Origin: Shewanella sp. Isolate13
GTDB lineage: Bacteria > Pseudomonadota > Gammaproteobacteria > Enterobacterales > Shewanellaceae
Direction: 5' to 3'
Assembly (NCBI RefSeq): GCF_022398325.1
Contig: NZ_JAKEVD010000003.1
Coordinates: 161,011-225,010 of the forward strand
DNA: 64,000 nucleotides
Numbering within the stretch: the first letter of the stretch is position 1; every line of letters begins with the position of its first letter. A program made the position numbers and the translations under genes. Under the pieces are notes generated by a model. That model did not search any database and was not told where the DNA came from. It saw nothing but the letters and a program-made list of their open reading frames with translations. Shown one piece after another: positions 34,945 through 44,539 of this stretch.

Positions 34945-34977
34945 TAAAAAGCCACCTTATTCTTAGGTGGCTTTTTG
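34945..34977 (+). terminator. Terminator of rlmG
   Basis: AAAAAGCCACCTTA, short loop, TAGGTGGCTTTTT, 14 bp after the stop. Confidence 0.9.
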
Positions 34978-35033
34978 TTATTGGCGCTAGCTTAGCTGCA
35001 AGGCTAATCAGCTTTACGCTTCACATTCAAAGG

Positions 35034-36098
35034 CTACCAGCGTGCAAAGTGATCTTCGGTTAAGCCTTGTACGGCTTGTAGCAGATGCTTATGTCCAAAG
35101 TTATCGATAATATAGCCGTCAAAGAAACCTAGGTATTGCCTGAAGTTACTCTTTAATAGCCAAAGATTTAGCTTTTCTTGGCGACAATTTTGCGCTGTAA
35201 AAATCAGCTCAACCTGACCGTTATCGGAGTAGACCCGCCAGTGCCCCACAGGCTCGGTTCTGTCTCGTTGACGAACAAACTCAAAATGAACCGGACCGAG
35301 CAGATGGCGTTCACCATCATGCCAGAACACGTTCTCATGACAGCCCGTCTCGTTAACCCCTGCGGCTAAGTTAAGTCCAATGCTCCCCTGCTCCGTTAAA
35401 CTGTTAATACTCGCCCAGCGCCAACTGGTTTCACGGCGCATGTAGCCAGCACTAAAATCATATCCAGCAGTCACACGCTGCAGGGGCTGCGGCTCATGGT
35501 TGATCAGTAGAGTGCCTTTAACATTTAAGGCATTGTGCTTTTGGGTATAGGTCCAGCCGCTATAACCGGTTGGGTTACACATCGCCATGGGTAAACTCAG
35601 CGCTGTAGGGTGCAGGGTTAAATCAGCTTCTATTCCCAGAGCATCTAATTTAACTCGCCACACTCCCTGCTCGATAGCAAACTCAAGCCCCCCTTTAGCC
35701 CCCTTTATCTTGGCCCCCCCCTGCATAGGAGATGACGACATCTGATAGCCCATTCCAAGTGGTCTTAGCCAGCTGGTCTCAATAAGCCTGTTTCTATGAA
35801 TGTCGTACAGATAGCAAAAGGCGCTACCGAGATAGCGAATATCGGCTATCGCCATGCCTATAACGAAGTGAGGCGTGACTATGCTGACAAATTGAAACTG
35901 TTTATAGTCAAAATGCTTTGACCAGGAAGATGCAGGCTTATCCATCTCATTAAAATAAGCAAACTTATCGACGGCTAGTTGCTCAACGGGACCGTCAAAG
36001 TGACCATAAACCGGGCAACCAGTCTCATCTATCAGCTTTTTAGGCGCTGCAACACTGGTCAACTGTTTTGGCGTCCACAGGGGATTATTATTTGGCAT
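35034..36098 (-). CDS. DUF2804 domain-containing protein
   Basis: 354-residue cytosolic protein covering the whole DUF2804 family, function unknown. Visible conserved stretches are HFDGPVEQLAVDKFAYF near the N-terminus, SWSKHFDYKQFQFVSIVTPHF near residue 58, GYDFSAGYMRRETSWRWASI near 210 and the C-terminal LGFFDGYIIDNFGH. These resemble a lipocalin-like or AttH-like two-domain barrel, a suggestion only. Monocistronic, followed by rlmG in convergent orientation. Confidence 0.85.
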   Translation of the reverse strand: MPNNNPLWTPKQLTSVAAPKKLIDETGCPVYGHFDGPVEQLAVDKFAYFNEMDKPASSWSKHFDYKQFQFVSIVTPHFVIGMAIADIRYLGSAFCYLYDIHRNRLIETSWLRPLGMGYQMSSSPMQGGAKIKGAKGGLEFAIEQGVWRVKLDALGIEADLTLHPTALSLPMAMCNPTGYSGWTYTQKHNALNVKGTLLINHEPQPLQRVTAGYDFSAGYMRRETSWRWASINSLTEQGSIGLNLAAGVNETGCHENVFWHDGERHLLGPVHFEFVRQRDRTEPVGHWRVYSDNGQVELIFTAQNCRQEKLNLWLLKSNFRQYLGFFDGYIIDNFGHKHLLQAVQGLTEDHFARW

Positions 36099-36249
36099 AG
36101 TTCAAGTTCCCTTAAGCATTTTCCACTTTACTCTATCTGGAACTCACCAAGGTTAAAAGCCGTTCAACTTTTTCTTACCGTGTAAAAAAGCGCAAAATCT
36201 AACTGAGATATCTTAATCGCTTATGAAAAAGTGAGCTCAGCTAAAACAA

Positions 36250-36276
36250 TAAAAGCGCCTAAAATGGCGCTTTTAT
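36250..36276 (-). terminator. Terminator of the outer-membrane barrel gene
   Basis: AAAAGCGCC, loop, GGCGCTTTTAT, usable from both sides; 38 bp after the barrel gene stop. Confidence 0.85.
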
Positions 36277-36313
36277 CAAAATATCTTATCGCTAGTAAAC
36301 CAATACGCTGCAA

Positions 36314-36874
36314 TTAAAAGCGATAGCTCATACCAATATTGAAACTCTGCACCTCTAATGATTGAATCGGTACATACTGGTACTCAATATTAATCCCTAT
36401 TCCTGAACTAAATCTAAGCCCCCAGCCAGCTGCCGCATAAAGATCAGTGCCATTCGTTTCTACATGATTGACTTCATCACTTCCCCAGCGGCCAACGTTA
36501 TAAGAAAGCTCATTTGCACTAGCGCCTAACTTGGCATACAAACGATTACTTGCAGAAAGCTTATATTCACCATATAGAGCCGCTCTATAACCGGAATACT
36601 CAATATTAGTAATACGACTAATGATCCCCGTAAAAATACTTGCAACCCCGCCACTACCGTTGAAGTATCCAGCCTCTACACCAAAGTTATCGTGCCACAT
36701 ATAACGATAATAAATGTCTGCGACAAAGTTATCACCACCGCTACTGTTGTGATTTTCAGACTTTTCTAAATCTTGAAAACCATAGCCAACACTTCCGCCT
36801 AAAATATGAGGAGACTCTGCAGCAACAGCATTACAACTTATGAAACCCATAAAAAGCATTGTAAAAATACGCAT
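36314..36874 (-). CDS. Outer-membrane beta-barrel protein
   Basis: 186-residue protein with a signal peptide (MRIFTMLFMGFISCNAVAAES) and alternating strand pattern. It contains GGSVGYGFQDL, YRYMWHDNFGVEAGYFNGSGG and ends GMSYRF, the C-terminal aromatic required by the BAM machinery. The size suggests an eight-strand OmpA/OmpX/OmpW-like porin. The start is the second ATG (36872-36874), since AAGGG abuts the first one. Function unknown. Confidence 0.85.
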   Translation of the reverse strand: MRIFTMLFMGFISCNAVAAESPHILGGSVGYGFQDLEKSENHNSSGGDNFVADIYYRYMWHDNFGVEAGYFNGSGGVASIFTGIISRITNIEYSGYRAALYGEYKLSASNRLYAKLGASANELSYNVGRWGSDEVNHVETNGTDLYAAAGWGLRFSSGIGINIEYQYVPIQSLEVQSFNIGMSYRF

Positions 36875-37099
36875 ATACATCCCTTAATGCACCAACTACC
36901 AAGCAGTTTATTACACTGCTTAGCCGACAAATAATAGTTAAAACGCACAACAAGGAAATACTACAGCAGCTTTGCCAACGTACGCTACCTTTAACAAACC
37001 AAATAAACTGCCAATCAGTAAAAGTTAATACAGACTCTGGAATCACAAACATCTTCTGGTATGCTGATGCCACTTAAAATTAGATAAACTATAGTGACA

Positions 37100-37666
37100 A
37101 TGAAACGTTTACTTTTACTCATTACCGCCGCAATCTCACTTGTAGGCTGCGCTAGCCAAGGTCCATCTCATATCGCCTTAAACCCTGAGGTGCCCAGTAT
37201 CACTCAACAAACTGAAATAGAACTTCCTGTCGCACTTGAAACCATTGATACCCGCCCAGCCAACTTTATTGTCCGCTTTAATGACGGCGATAAAGCGGCA
37301 CGCTTAGTAAGCCCAAGTGAGGCGCCACGAGTACAGATGAATCAAGTCTTTAGAGAGGGGTTTGCTCAGGCTGGCTATCGCATCGATCCAAGTTCTGTCA
37401 ATCATATGCAGATCCAATTGGAGCAGCTATTGACCGATGTCGATGAAGGCACCTTTGGCTTCGAAGCAAATAGCCAGATTATTATCAATGTCATTGCTAA
37501 AAACACTAATCAAGAGCTTACTAAGCGCTACCGTGCAAAAGGGGTACTAAAAGGACCATTCAGCGCTGACTTTGCGACTCTCGAGCTTGAGATGAATAAA
37601 CTCTTGGGTGAACTGACTCGCGATATTATCAATGATCCTGAGCTTAATCACTTCATTCAGCAATAG
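37100..37666 (+). CDS. YajG family lipoprotein
   Basis: 188-residue lipoprotein: MKRLLLLITAAISLVGCASQ gives the lipobox with Cys near residue 17. The mature part matches YajG (IALNPEVPS near 26, RPANFIVRFND near 50, VQMNQVFREGFAQAGYRID near 82). It is encoded near ampG, as in E. coli, where yajG precedes ampG. A GTG two codons upstream is an alternative start. Function unknown. Confidence 0.9.
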   Translation: MKRLLLLITAAISLVGCASQGPSHIALNPEVPSITQQTEIELPVALETIDTRPANFIVRFNDGDKAARLVSPSEAPRVQMNQVFREGFAQAGYRIDPSSVNHMQIQLEQLLTDVDEGTFGFEANSQIIINVIAKNTNQELTKRYRAKGVLKGPFSADFATLELEMNKLLGELTRDIINDPELNHFIQQ

Positions 37667-37715
37667 CAGAGCAGGCTAGGCTTGCAGTATTCAATTTGCC
37701 ATTTAAAGGGACACT

Positions 37716-38351
37716 ATGAAAACTTGGATAACAAACATAACTAACATGACACGAAAAACCGCTAAGATAACCAAGGTATTCGCCTCCTTGGCCCTGTTAG
37801 CTGTGAGTCAATTCTCCTATGCTGTGGACATTCAGCCCAACACCCTCTATCCACAAGTCGAACTCGATACGAGCATGGGCAAAATCGTGGTGGAGTTAGA
37901 CAGAACCCGCTCACCAATCACGGTTGATAACTTTCTAACCTATGTGGTTAAGGGGCATTATGACAACACCCTGTTCCACCGAGTGATCCCTGACTTTGTA
38001 GTGCAAGGTGGAGGCCTCGACTTGAAAAAGGAAGAGAGGCCCACCGATAAGCCTATCGTCAATGAATCGGGCAATGGCCTGTCTAACCTCACGGGCACCA
38101 TCGCCATGGCTCGAGAATCTGAGCCACACACGGCCACCAGCCAGTTTTACTTTAACGTGGTCGATAACGAGAAGTTAGACCCCTCTTCTCGCCGTTGGGG
38201 CTATACGGTTTTCGGTGAAGTCACTTCGGGCATGGAAGTGCTACAAGCCATGTCACTGGTGCCCACTGAGTTTAATAATCAACTAGAGTGGCCTGACTTT
38301 CCAGTGCAAGATATTGTTTTAAAAAAGGCAACCCTGCTACCGCGAAACTAA
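37716..38351 (+). CDS. Periplasmic peptidyl-prolyl cis-trans isomerase (cyclophilin)
   Basis: 211 residues with a signal sequence (KVFASLALLAVSQFSYAVDIQ), so a periplasmic PpiA-type enzyme. The catalytic pocket is visible: LFHRVIPDFVVQGGG near residue 87 (Arg, Phe, Gln), TGTIAMARESEPHTATSQFYFNV near 127 and WGYTVFGEV. Spaced 50 bp after the YajG gene with its own AAGGG ribosome site. Confidence 0.95.
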   Translation: MKTWITNITNMTRKTAKITKVFASLALLAVSQFSYAVDIQPNTLYPQVELDTSMGKIVVELDRTRSPITVDNFLTYVVKGHYDNTLFHRVIPDFVVQGGGLDLKKEERPTDKPIVNESGNGLSNLTGTIAMARESEPHTATSQFYFNVVDNEKLDPSSRRWGYTVFGEVTSGMEVLQAMSLVPTEFNNQLEWPDFPVQDIVLKKATLLPRN

Positions 38352-38469
38352 TCCAACTAACTTTAGTAAATACAGACTTTGAATTGTTTTGAAATATTTT
38401 GAAAAATTTTGAGCAAAAGCCCTAATCTTCTGCCTATACTTATTGCGTTAACCAAAAGGAGGCGGCTCA

Positions 38470-38790
38470 GTGACACCTAACGAGTTCATTGACGATAAAG
38501 CGCCCCAGCTGGCTTTCTATGGAAAAGCGTTTTTGAGTGACAAACTCGATTTCAAAGAGATCCAGTTATATCTATGGGACACCCTAGAAGAATGGCAAAT
38601 GTACAATCATCAGGGTGATGCGCAAACAGATATGGAACGTGTGTTTTGGCATTTATTGCACGCCTTTGACAGGTGGCCAAGTTGGGCGATTCGTGGCAAT
38701 CAGTTTTTGCGAAAGCAAGTAGACGATTGCTGTGATTATCTCAGCATAGGCGGTCAAATTCCTCAAGGCTGTATCGGGATTAGACCTTAG
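38470..38790 (+). CDS. Conserved hypothetical protein
   Basis: 106-residue soluble acidic protein, rich in Trp (SWAIRGNQFL, WDTLEEWQMYN), of a type I recall only as a conserved Shewanella/gammaproteobacterial hypothetical. GTG start at 38470 with a near-perfect GGAGG 7 nt upstream, supporting expression. No signal or membrane segment. Followed by its own terminator. Confidence 0.78.
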   Translation: MTPNEFIDDKAPQLAFYGKAFLSDKLDFKEIQLYLWDTLEEWQMYNHQGDAQTDMERVFWHLLHAFDRWPSWAIRGNQFLRKQVDDCCDYLSIGGQIPQGCIGIRP

Positions 38791-38850
38791 CAACTGACAC
38801 ATTTGTATCCATAGTTAAAATATCCACCTAAAGAGCAATCTCGCTCGACC

Positions 38851-38885
38851 AAAGCCCAGACCACTATTTTGGTTTGGGCTTTTTA
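38851..38885 (+). terminator. Terminator of the conserved hypothetical gene
   Basis: AAAGCCCAGACCA, short loop, TGGTTTGGGCTTTTT with wobble pairs in the stem. Confidence 0.85.
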
Positions 38886-38989
38886 CTAACAAAACGCCAC
38901 CACATACTAAAATCTAGCTCTATCTAGATTAATACCTTGAACCTAACTGCGCTGAACCGTAAGATTTAAGCAACTAACTCCAGCAAAGC

Positions 38990-40426
38990 TTGTTTATGTC
39001 TTCTGCATCCTCGCCCTCTTTCTTTCAGCGCTTTAAAGACGCCGCATCAATCTATTGCCACAAAAGGGTATTGATCTTACTTCTGCTGGGTTTTTCAGCT
39101 GGCTTGCCGCTAATGCTAGTTTTCTCCACCCTGTCATTTTGGTTAAGAGAAGCTGGAGTAGACCGTACCGCCATAGGGTATTTTAGCTGGATAGCGCTCG
39201 CTTATGGGTTTAAGTGGGCTTGGTCCCCTCTTGTGGATCGAATGTCACTGCCGATATTCACTCGGCTTTTAGGGCGCCGGCGCGGCTGGATGATGTTCGC
39301 GCAACTCCTGCTGGTCGCTGCGATTGTCGGCATGAGTCAAAGTGATCCCCTTGCCGATCTGGAAAGGCTTGCGCTGTTTGCCTTAATGGTTGCCTTTGCC
39401 TCCGCCACACAAGATATCGTTATCGATGCATTTCGAATCGAGTCCGCACCAGTCAAAATGCAAGCCGCACTGGCTGCTGCCTATCAGGTGGGCTATCGCA
39501 GCGCAATGATTGTCGCGACCGCTGGCGCACTGACTATTGCAGCATGGATAGAGCCTAACAGCGACAGCTATAGCTTGATGTCATGGCAAACGGCTTATTT
39601 AGTCATGGCGGCACTCATGTCTATCGGTATTTTTACCACCCTGTTTAGCACTGAACCTGCCGTTGAAACCAAAGAGGTCGATGAAAAAGAGGCCGAACTA
39701 AAAGTCAAATTTGCCGCACGTTACCCTAAAGCCGTTGCCGCGAGTTTATCTTGGCTCTATACCGCCAGCGTACTGCCTTTTATCGACTTCTTTAAACGTT
39801 ATGGTCGCAGCGCGATCCTTATCCTATTACTGATCTCCTGTTACCGCATCTCTGATATCGTAATGGGAATTATGGCTAACGTGTTTTATGTGGATATGGG
39901 CTTTTCGAAAACTGAAATTGCCACCTTGAGTAAGATCTATGGCCTGATAATGACCTTGGTCGGTGCTGGGGCTGGCGGGCTGCTAATCGCTCGCTATGGC
40001 ACGATGAAGATATTGTTCTTAGGTGCGCTCTTAGTGGCCGTGACGAACCTACTTTTTGCCTATCAAGCCATGATTGGCTATAACCTCAGCTTCTTAACTT
40101 TCGCCATTTCGGTGGATAATTTCAGTGCAGGTATCGCCACCGCGGCCTTTATTGCCTACCTATCGAGCTTAACTAGTAGTGGTTACAGTGCGACGCAATA
40201 TGCCCTGTTGTCATCGATTATGCTGCTTTTCCCTAAGTTTGTTGCGGGCTTCTCCGGTGCCTATATCGATGCCTATGATTATGTCAGCTTCTTTATCGCT
40301 GCCAGCTTGATTGGTTTTCCTGTACTTGGGCTCGTTATGCTGGTGCAGAAATATGCGCCCAATCCAAGCCTCAATGAACAAAGCGAAAGTGAGCCCAGTG
40401 ATGTAAGCAAAGAGACCAGCGCCTAA
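38990..40426 (+). CDS. ampG: AmpG-type MFS muropeptide permease
   Basis: 478-residue twelve-to-fourteen-helix major facilitator that imports GlcNAc-anhydroMurNAc peptides for cell-wall recycling, which also governs ampC induction where present. AmpG features: LLLLGFSAGLPLMLVFSTLSFWLREAGVD near residue 28, GYFSWIALAYGFKWAWSPLVDR near 63 and ATQDIVIDAFRIE near 137. GFSxGLP and the acidic ATQDI(V/A)IDA are diagnostic. The alternative start is the third codon ATG. Confidence 0.94.
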   Translation: MFMSSASSPSFFQRFKDAASIYCHKRVLILLLLGFSAGLPLMLVFSTLSFWLREAGVDRTAIGYFSWIALAYGFKWAWSPLVDRMSLPIFTRLLGRRRGWMMFAQLLLVAAIVGMSQSDPLADLERLALFALMVAFASATQDIVIDAFRIESAPVKMQAALAAAYQVGYRSAMIVATAGALTIAAWIEPNSDSYSLMSWQTAYLVMAALMSIGIFTTLFSTEPAVETKEVDEKEAELKVKFAARYPKAVAASLSWLYTASVLPFIDFFKRYGRSAILILLLISCYRISDIVMGIMANVFYVDMGFSKTEIATLSKIYGLIMTLVGAGAGGLLIARYGTMKILFLGALLVAVTNLLFAYQAMIGYNLSFLTFAISVDNFSAGIATAAFIAYLSSLTSSGYSATQYALLSSIMLLFPKFVAGFSGAYIDAYDYVSFFIAASLIGFPVLGLVMLVQKYAPNPSLNEQSESEPSDVSKETSA

Positions 40427-40551
40427 GAAGCATGCGTTAACCTTGTACTCAGTTAAGTTACACAGTTATGAGCACGCCCTAATGGCTAACTATCGAACCG
40501 GAAAGAACCTTTGCCCTCCAATTGATGGTTTAAGATTAAAAACAACAGGAT

Positions 40552-40591
40552 AAAAAAAGACGCTTAAAATTTAGTTTTTAAGCGTCTTTAA
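40552..40591 (-). terminator. Terminator of yajQ
   Basis: AAAGACGCTTAAAAA, short loop, TTTTAAGCGTCTTTTTTT on the minus strand: a long stem with a T-run. Confidence 0.9.
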
Positions 40592-40623
40592 TAATTTCTT
40601 CATCGAAAACTTAAGTGTGCAAG

Positions 40624-41109
40624 CTAATCACGGAAGTTATTAAACTGAAATGGCTGTCCAAGCTCAGATTCACGAGCCAATGCCATCACGGCTTGCAGGT
40701 CATCACGTTTCTTACCCGTAACACGAACCGAATCACCTTGAATCGAAGACTGCACCTTAAGCTTGCTGTCTTTAATGATCTTAACCAATTTCTTAGCGAC
40801 TAGGGTTTCAATACCCTCTTTAAACTTCACTTTTAAAGAGAAGGTCTTGCCGCTGTGAACTGCTTTCTCATCGACATCCATAGACTTAGGATCGACATCG
40901 CGCTTACTCATCTGCATACGCAAAATATCGACTAACTGACGACATTGAAAGTCATCCTCGGCCGTTAAGGTTACGACATGGTCTTTATACTCGATGCTGG
41001 CTTCTTTGCCGCGAAAGTCAAAGCGACCTTTCAATTCACGAACTGAATTATCAACCGCATTACGCAGTTCAACTTCATTTACTTCTGAAACAATATCCAT
41101 TGAAGGCAT
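40624..41109 (-). CDS. YajQ family nucleotide-binding protein
   Basis: 161 residues, the full length of the UPF0234/YajQ family of small cytosolic proteins with two ferredoxin-like domains; members bind cyclic di-GMP or nucleotides. Family motifs: [21 protein letters not shown] at the N-terminus, RFDFRG near residue 30 and [19 protein letters not shown] near 130. Monocistronic. The regulatory role in this organism is not known. Confidence 0.95.
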   Translation of the reverse strand: MPSMDIVSEVNEVELRNAVDNSVRELKGRFDFRGKEASIEYKDHVVTLTAEDDFQCRQLVDILRMQMSKRDVDPKSMDVDEKAVHSGKTFSLKVKFKEGIETLVAKKLVKIIKDSKLKVQSSIQGDSVRVTGKKRDDLQAVMALARESELGQPFQFNNFRD

Positions 41110-41210
41110 AAGTTTGGTCCTTAAAAATTTGCTGTAGCTGTATTTTACGCACAGAGCCTGTGAACTTGAAGCAAATAAACCATTAAAGCAAAGGAAATTG
41201 TGGGTTATTG

Positions 41211-41639
41211 ATGACTTTGCTAACGGGTTTTCTTATGATTGAAACAAATAACCCAGATGAATACGACGTGATAAACAGACAAACAATTTTTAAATGGGCA
41301 CTGGCGATAATGCTTATTCTGGTGAGTTACTTGGTTTTTTCAAAACCTAGCTACCCCACAGGGATCCCTAACTTTGATAAAATTGGTCACGTTGGCAGCT
41401 TCTTCATTTTGTCCTACCTGACCTACTTAGCCTTTAAGCCTAAGTGGTACATTCTGGCTGTTATTTTGGCAGGCTACGCAGTATTTATCGAAGTAGTACA
41501 ATCCCAGCTCTCTTATCGCAGCGCCTCTTTCGCCGACTTTATTGCCGACATGGTCGGTATTTCACTGTTCTACTTTACCCATTGGCTTTATTGCCGCTAC
41601 TTTAAAACGGCTAAGCTCACCGAACCCGACCCTCAGTAA
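41211..41639 (+). CDS. VanZ-like family membrane protein
   Basis: 142-residue membrane protein with about four helices. The VanZ-like pattern is [23 protein letters not shown] near residue 60 (conserved Asp and His), followed by [25 protein letters not shown] near 97, with the EVxQ...R..s..D..aN-type end. Function of the family outside glycopeptide resistance clusters is unclear. A TTG one codon earlier or an ATG at 41235 are alternative starts. It precedes panE by 6 bp, suggesting co-transcription. Confidence 0.82.
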   Translation: MTLLTGFLMIETNNPDEYDVINRQTIFKWALAIMLILVSYLVFSKPSYPTGIPNFDKIGHVGSFFILSYLTYLAFKPKWYILAVILAGYAVFIEVVQSQLSYRSASFADFIADMVGISLFYFTHWLYCRYFKTAKLTEPDPQ

Positions 41640-41645
41640 CCAAAC

Positions 41646-42602
41646 ATGCCTTCAATATCATCGCCACAGACAACCCCTAGACAGATAACCATATTAGGCG
41701 CAGGAGCCATTGGTCAGCTCATCTACCACCAGCTTGCTAAAGCTTACCAGCAAACTGGGGAGCGACTTAACTTTATCGGCAAAGAGGCTCATTCCGCCGT
41801 TATCCCGCTTACATTCAGCGCGCTTGATGGTAAACAATTCATTCGTCACGCCAAGTTTATAGGCCTTGAAGATTATGCCTTGCAGCTTGCCCATACCGAG
41901 CTCCTGCTCGTCTGCGTTAAAGCGTATCAAGTCAAAGCGGCACTTAACTCGGTATTGCCTTACCTGTCCGCCGATACTCACATTCTGCTGCTGCATAATG
42001 GTATGGGGCCGCATCTAGATGTTCAGGCAGACATTGTAAATCGTAGCTTAAGTCTAGGTACGACCTCACAAGGCGCGCTAAGAGTAGACAGGTACCATGT
42101 TAAACAGACGGGAGCGGGTCTGACGCAACTTGGGCCATTTATTGGCGCCGAGCTAAATGAGGAGCTGAAAGCATTATTGCTGAGCAATATTGACCAAAGT
42201 ACCTGGCATACCGATATCTTACCGCTGCTTTGGCAAAAACTGGCAATCAATGTAGCAATAAACCCCTTAACGGCTATTCATGATTGCCCTAATGGTGAAC
42301 TCGCCAAGAGCGAGTATCGCGATACGATAAACAGAGCCGTCAGTGAGCTAGTCGAGGTCGCCAGCGCCGATGGTCTCACGCTCGACAAAACCGTTTTAAT
42401 GGAACGTGTATATCAGGTCATAGGACTAACCGCACAGAACTTCTCCTCTATGCATCAAGATGTCTATCATCAAAGGCAAACAGAGATAGATGCGATTAAT
42501 GGTTTCGTTCTCAAACGAGCCAAAGCCCACCACATCCCAACGCCTGTTAATCGGGCGCTAGCCCAGCAGATAAAGCAGCTAGAAGCTAAATACACTGCTT
42601 AG
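41646..42602 (+). CDS. panE: 2-dehydropantoate 2-reductase
   Basis: NADPH-dependent ketopantoate reductase of pantothenate synthesis. 318 residues; Rossmann motif ILGAGAIGQLIYHQL near residue 15, substrate-site Lys in WQKLAINVAINPLTAI near 197 and Asn in HNGMG near 117, and a C-terminal domain with SSMHQDVYHQRQTEIDAINGFV. Motif set and length are normal. Confidence 0.95.
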   Translation: MPSISSPQTTPRQITILGAGAIGQLIYHQLAKAYQQTGERLNFIGKEAHSAVIPLTFSALDGKQFIRHAKFIGLEDYALQLAHTELLLVCVKAYQVKAALNSVLPYLSADTHILLLHNGMGPHLDVQADIVNRSLSLGTTSQGALRVDRYHVKQTGAGLTQLGPFIGAELNEELKALLLSNIDQSTWHTDILPLLWQKLAINVAINPLTAIHDCPNGELAKSEYRDTINRAVSELVEVASADGLTLDKTVLMERVYQVIGLTAQNFSSMHQDVYHQRQTEIDAINGFVLKRAKAHHIPTPVNRALAQQIKQLEAKYTA

Positions 42603-42777
42603 CCTCATGGCATGGATAGCATTACAGTCCATGCCGAGTGAACCTCTGGTATTTATCATTAAAAAATTAAGCATTTCATAAAGTAAAAACCTCAAGCAAG
42701 TTCTTTAATTGTGACTAAAATTAATCCTGTTGGCCCTATTTACAATGGTGTAATAGGAGAAAAGACAGGCGCATTCA

Positions 42778-44274
42778 ATGCAAAGAGAGCAATGGAACTC
42801 CAGGACTGGCTTTATTCTAGCGGCTGTAGGCTCGGCAATCGGCCTTGGCAATATATGGCGCTTCCCCTATATGGCCTACGAAAATGGCGGCGGCGCCTTC
42901 TTTATTCCCTACCTGTTTGCCATGCTCACGGCAGGCATCCCCTTTATGATAATGGAGTTTAGCCTTGGCCATAAGTATCGCGGCGCGGCGCCAAAGATCT
43001 TTGCCCAGCTCGGTAAATCACTTGGCTTTAGGCTCGAGTGGTTAGGCTGGTTTCAAGTGTTTATCGCTGCGGTAATCGCTATCTATTACATAGCCGTTAT
43101 TGGCTGGGCTATCTCCTACTTGACTTTCTCTATATCCCAAAGCTGGGGAACCGATACCAATGCCTTCTTCTTTAACGAATACTTGCAATTAGGCGATAAC
43201 TCCCCGACAAAACTAGGCTCAATACAGTTCCACATTGCCATTCCGATGGCGATTGCCTGGAGCATTACCACTTTGGCAGTTTATAGCGGTGTAAAAGGCG
43301 GGATTGAACGTGCCAGCAAGATAATGATGCCACTGCTGTTCATTATGGTGCTGCTCTTTATTGCGCGGATTATTTTTCTGCCTGGGGCTTTAGAGGGGCT
43401 TAACTACCTATTTCGCCCAGATTTCAGCATGATTTTAGATGCTAGAGTTTGGTCCGCAGCCTATGGCCAAATATTTTTCACTTTAAGTGTCGGCTTCGCC
43501 ATTATGCTGGCGTACTCTAGCTACCTGCCTGAGAAGTCAGACATTAATAACAATGCCTTCATGACGGTACTGATCAACTGCGGCTTCTCTATTCTAGGCG
43601 GTATCATGATCTTCTCTGTTCTCGGCTATATGTCCGAAGAGCAAGCAAAACCGATCACAGATGTGGTCTCCTCAGGTGTGGGGCTGGCCTTTGTCACCAT
43701 ACCTGCCGCGATCAATTTATTACCCGCTCCCTATATATTGGGCCCGCTATTCTTCTTAGCCTTGGTCGTGGCAGGTATTAGCTCACATATCTCAATTATC
43801 GAGGCAGTGGTCTCAGCAGTCATAGATAAACTGTCTATATCACGAAAAAAAGCCGCACTGCTGGTTTGCGGAACGGGGTTTATGCTCTCCATGGCTTTTT
43901 CGAGCAACGGTGGATTGTTATTACTCGACCTAGTCGACTACTTTATTAATAACATCGCCCTACTCTCTAGTTGTCTTGTCGAGCTGATTATCCTTGCCTG
44001 GCTATTTAAGATTGCCGATATCCGCGACTACGCCAACCGTTGTAGTGAGTTTAGTATCGGCAAGTGGGCTGAGATCTGCTTGCGTTTTATCGGTCCCATC
44101 ATGCTGGCAATCATTCTCGTTAAGAACCTTATCAATACACTGACCCATGGCTACGGTGATTACCCCATAGTCGATCAGCTATTTCTCGGCTGGGGATTAG
44201 TGGCTAGCATGCTATTTGTCGCCATCTTTATCAGTGTCATCTCTAGCAATAACTCACAGGAGCCCAAAGCATGA
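42778..44274 (+). CDS. NSS-family sodium-dependent transporter
   Basis: 498-residue eleven-to-twelve-helix Na+-coupled symporter (LeuT/SNF family). The signature REQWNSRTGFILAAVGSAIGLGNIWRFPYMAYENGGGAFFIPYL spans TM1 and contains the unwound substrate/Na+ segment. The substrate is probably a neutral amino acid. The small gene directly after it overlaps by 4 bp and belongs to the MetS-type partner family of methionine/alanine NSS transporters, which hints at that substrate class. Confidence 0.95.
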   Translation: MQREQWNSRTGFILAAVGSAIGLGNIWRFPYMAYENGGGAFFIPYLFAMLTAGIPFMIMEFSLGHKYRGAAPKIFAQLGKSLGFRLEWLGWFQVFIAAVIAIYYIAVIGWAISYLTFSISQSWGTDTNAFFFNEYLQLGDNSPTKLGSIQFHIAIPMAIAWSITTLAVYSGVKGGIERASKIMMPLLFIMVLLFIARIIFLPGALEGLNYLFRPDFSMILDARVWSAAYGQIFFTLSVGFAIMLAYSSYLPEKSDINNNAFMTVLINCGFSILGGIMIFSVLGYMSEEQAKPITDVVSSGVGLAFVTIPAAINLLPAPYILGPLFFLALVVAGISSHISIIEAVVSAVIDKLSISRKKAALLVCGTGFMLSMAFSSNGGLLLLDLVDYFINNIALLSSCLVELIILAWLFKIADIRDYANRCSEFSIGKWAEICLRFIGPIMLAIILVKNLINTLTHGYGDYPIVDQLFLGWGLVASMLFVAIFISVISSNNSQEPKA

Positions 44275-44375
44275 GTACCGGAGCCATTATTATGATGATA
44301 TTCGCTTTACTCATCACCTGGGGAGGCGCAGCAGTCTGCATCTCCATAGCGATGAAGGCATCAAGAAGAGGCTGA
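44271..44375 (+). CDS. MetS-like small subunit of the NSS transporter
   Basis: 34-residue single-helix protein starting MSTGAIIMMIFALLITWGGA and ending AMKASRRG. It overlaps the transporter stop by four bases (ATGA), so the two are coupled. Short ORFs of this form (MS..AI.MM.....WGG....I..A...) are annotated as MetS, the small subunit required by methionine/alanine NSS importers in Corynebacterium. Too short for routine ORF calling, but the family match and coupling are persuasive. Confidence 0.88.
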   Translation: MSTGAIIMMIFALLITWGGAAVCISIAMKASRRG

Positions 44376-44405
44376 CTCACTTGAGTGAACCGTTGATGAA
44401 AGCGA

Positions 44406-44429
44406 TAAGGGAGCCTAAGGGCTCCTTTA
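44406..44429 (+). terminator. Terminator of the NSS-MetS operon
   Basis: AAGGGAGCC, 4-nt loop, GGGCTCCTTT; weak T-run. Confidence 0.65.
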
Positions 44430-44539
44430 TCGGTATTAGCCAGATGACTAATCAGTTTTAATATGCTGTTTTTGATAAACTTGTAGTTAAGCCGAGGTGG
44501 CAATACACTTCAAGCAATCCTATTAGAGTCACCATTTCA

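Noticed and set aside
36831..37073. 80-residue open frame overlapping the barrel gene's signal peptide
   Set aside because: Out of frame with a well-supported gene and without coding features.
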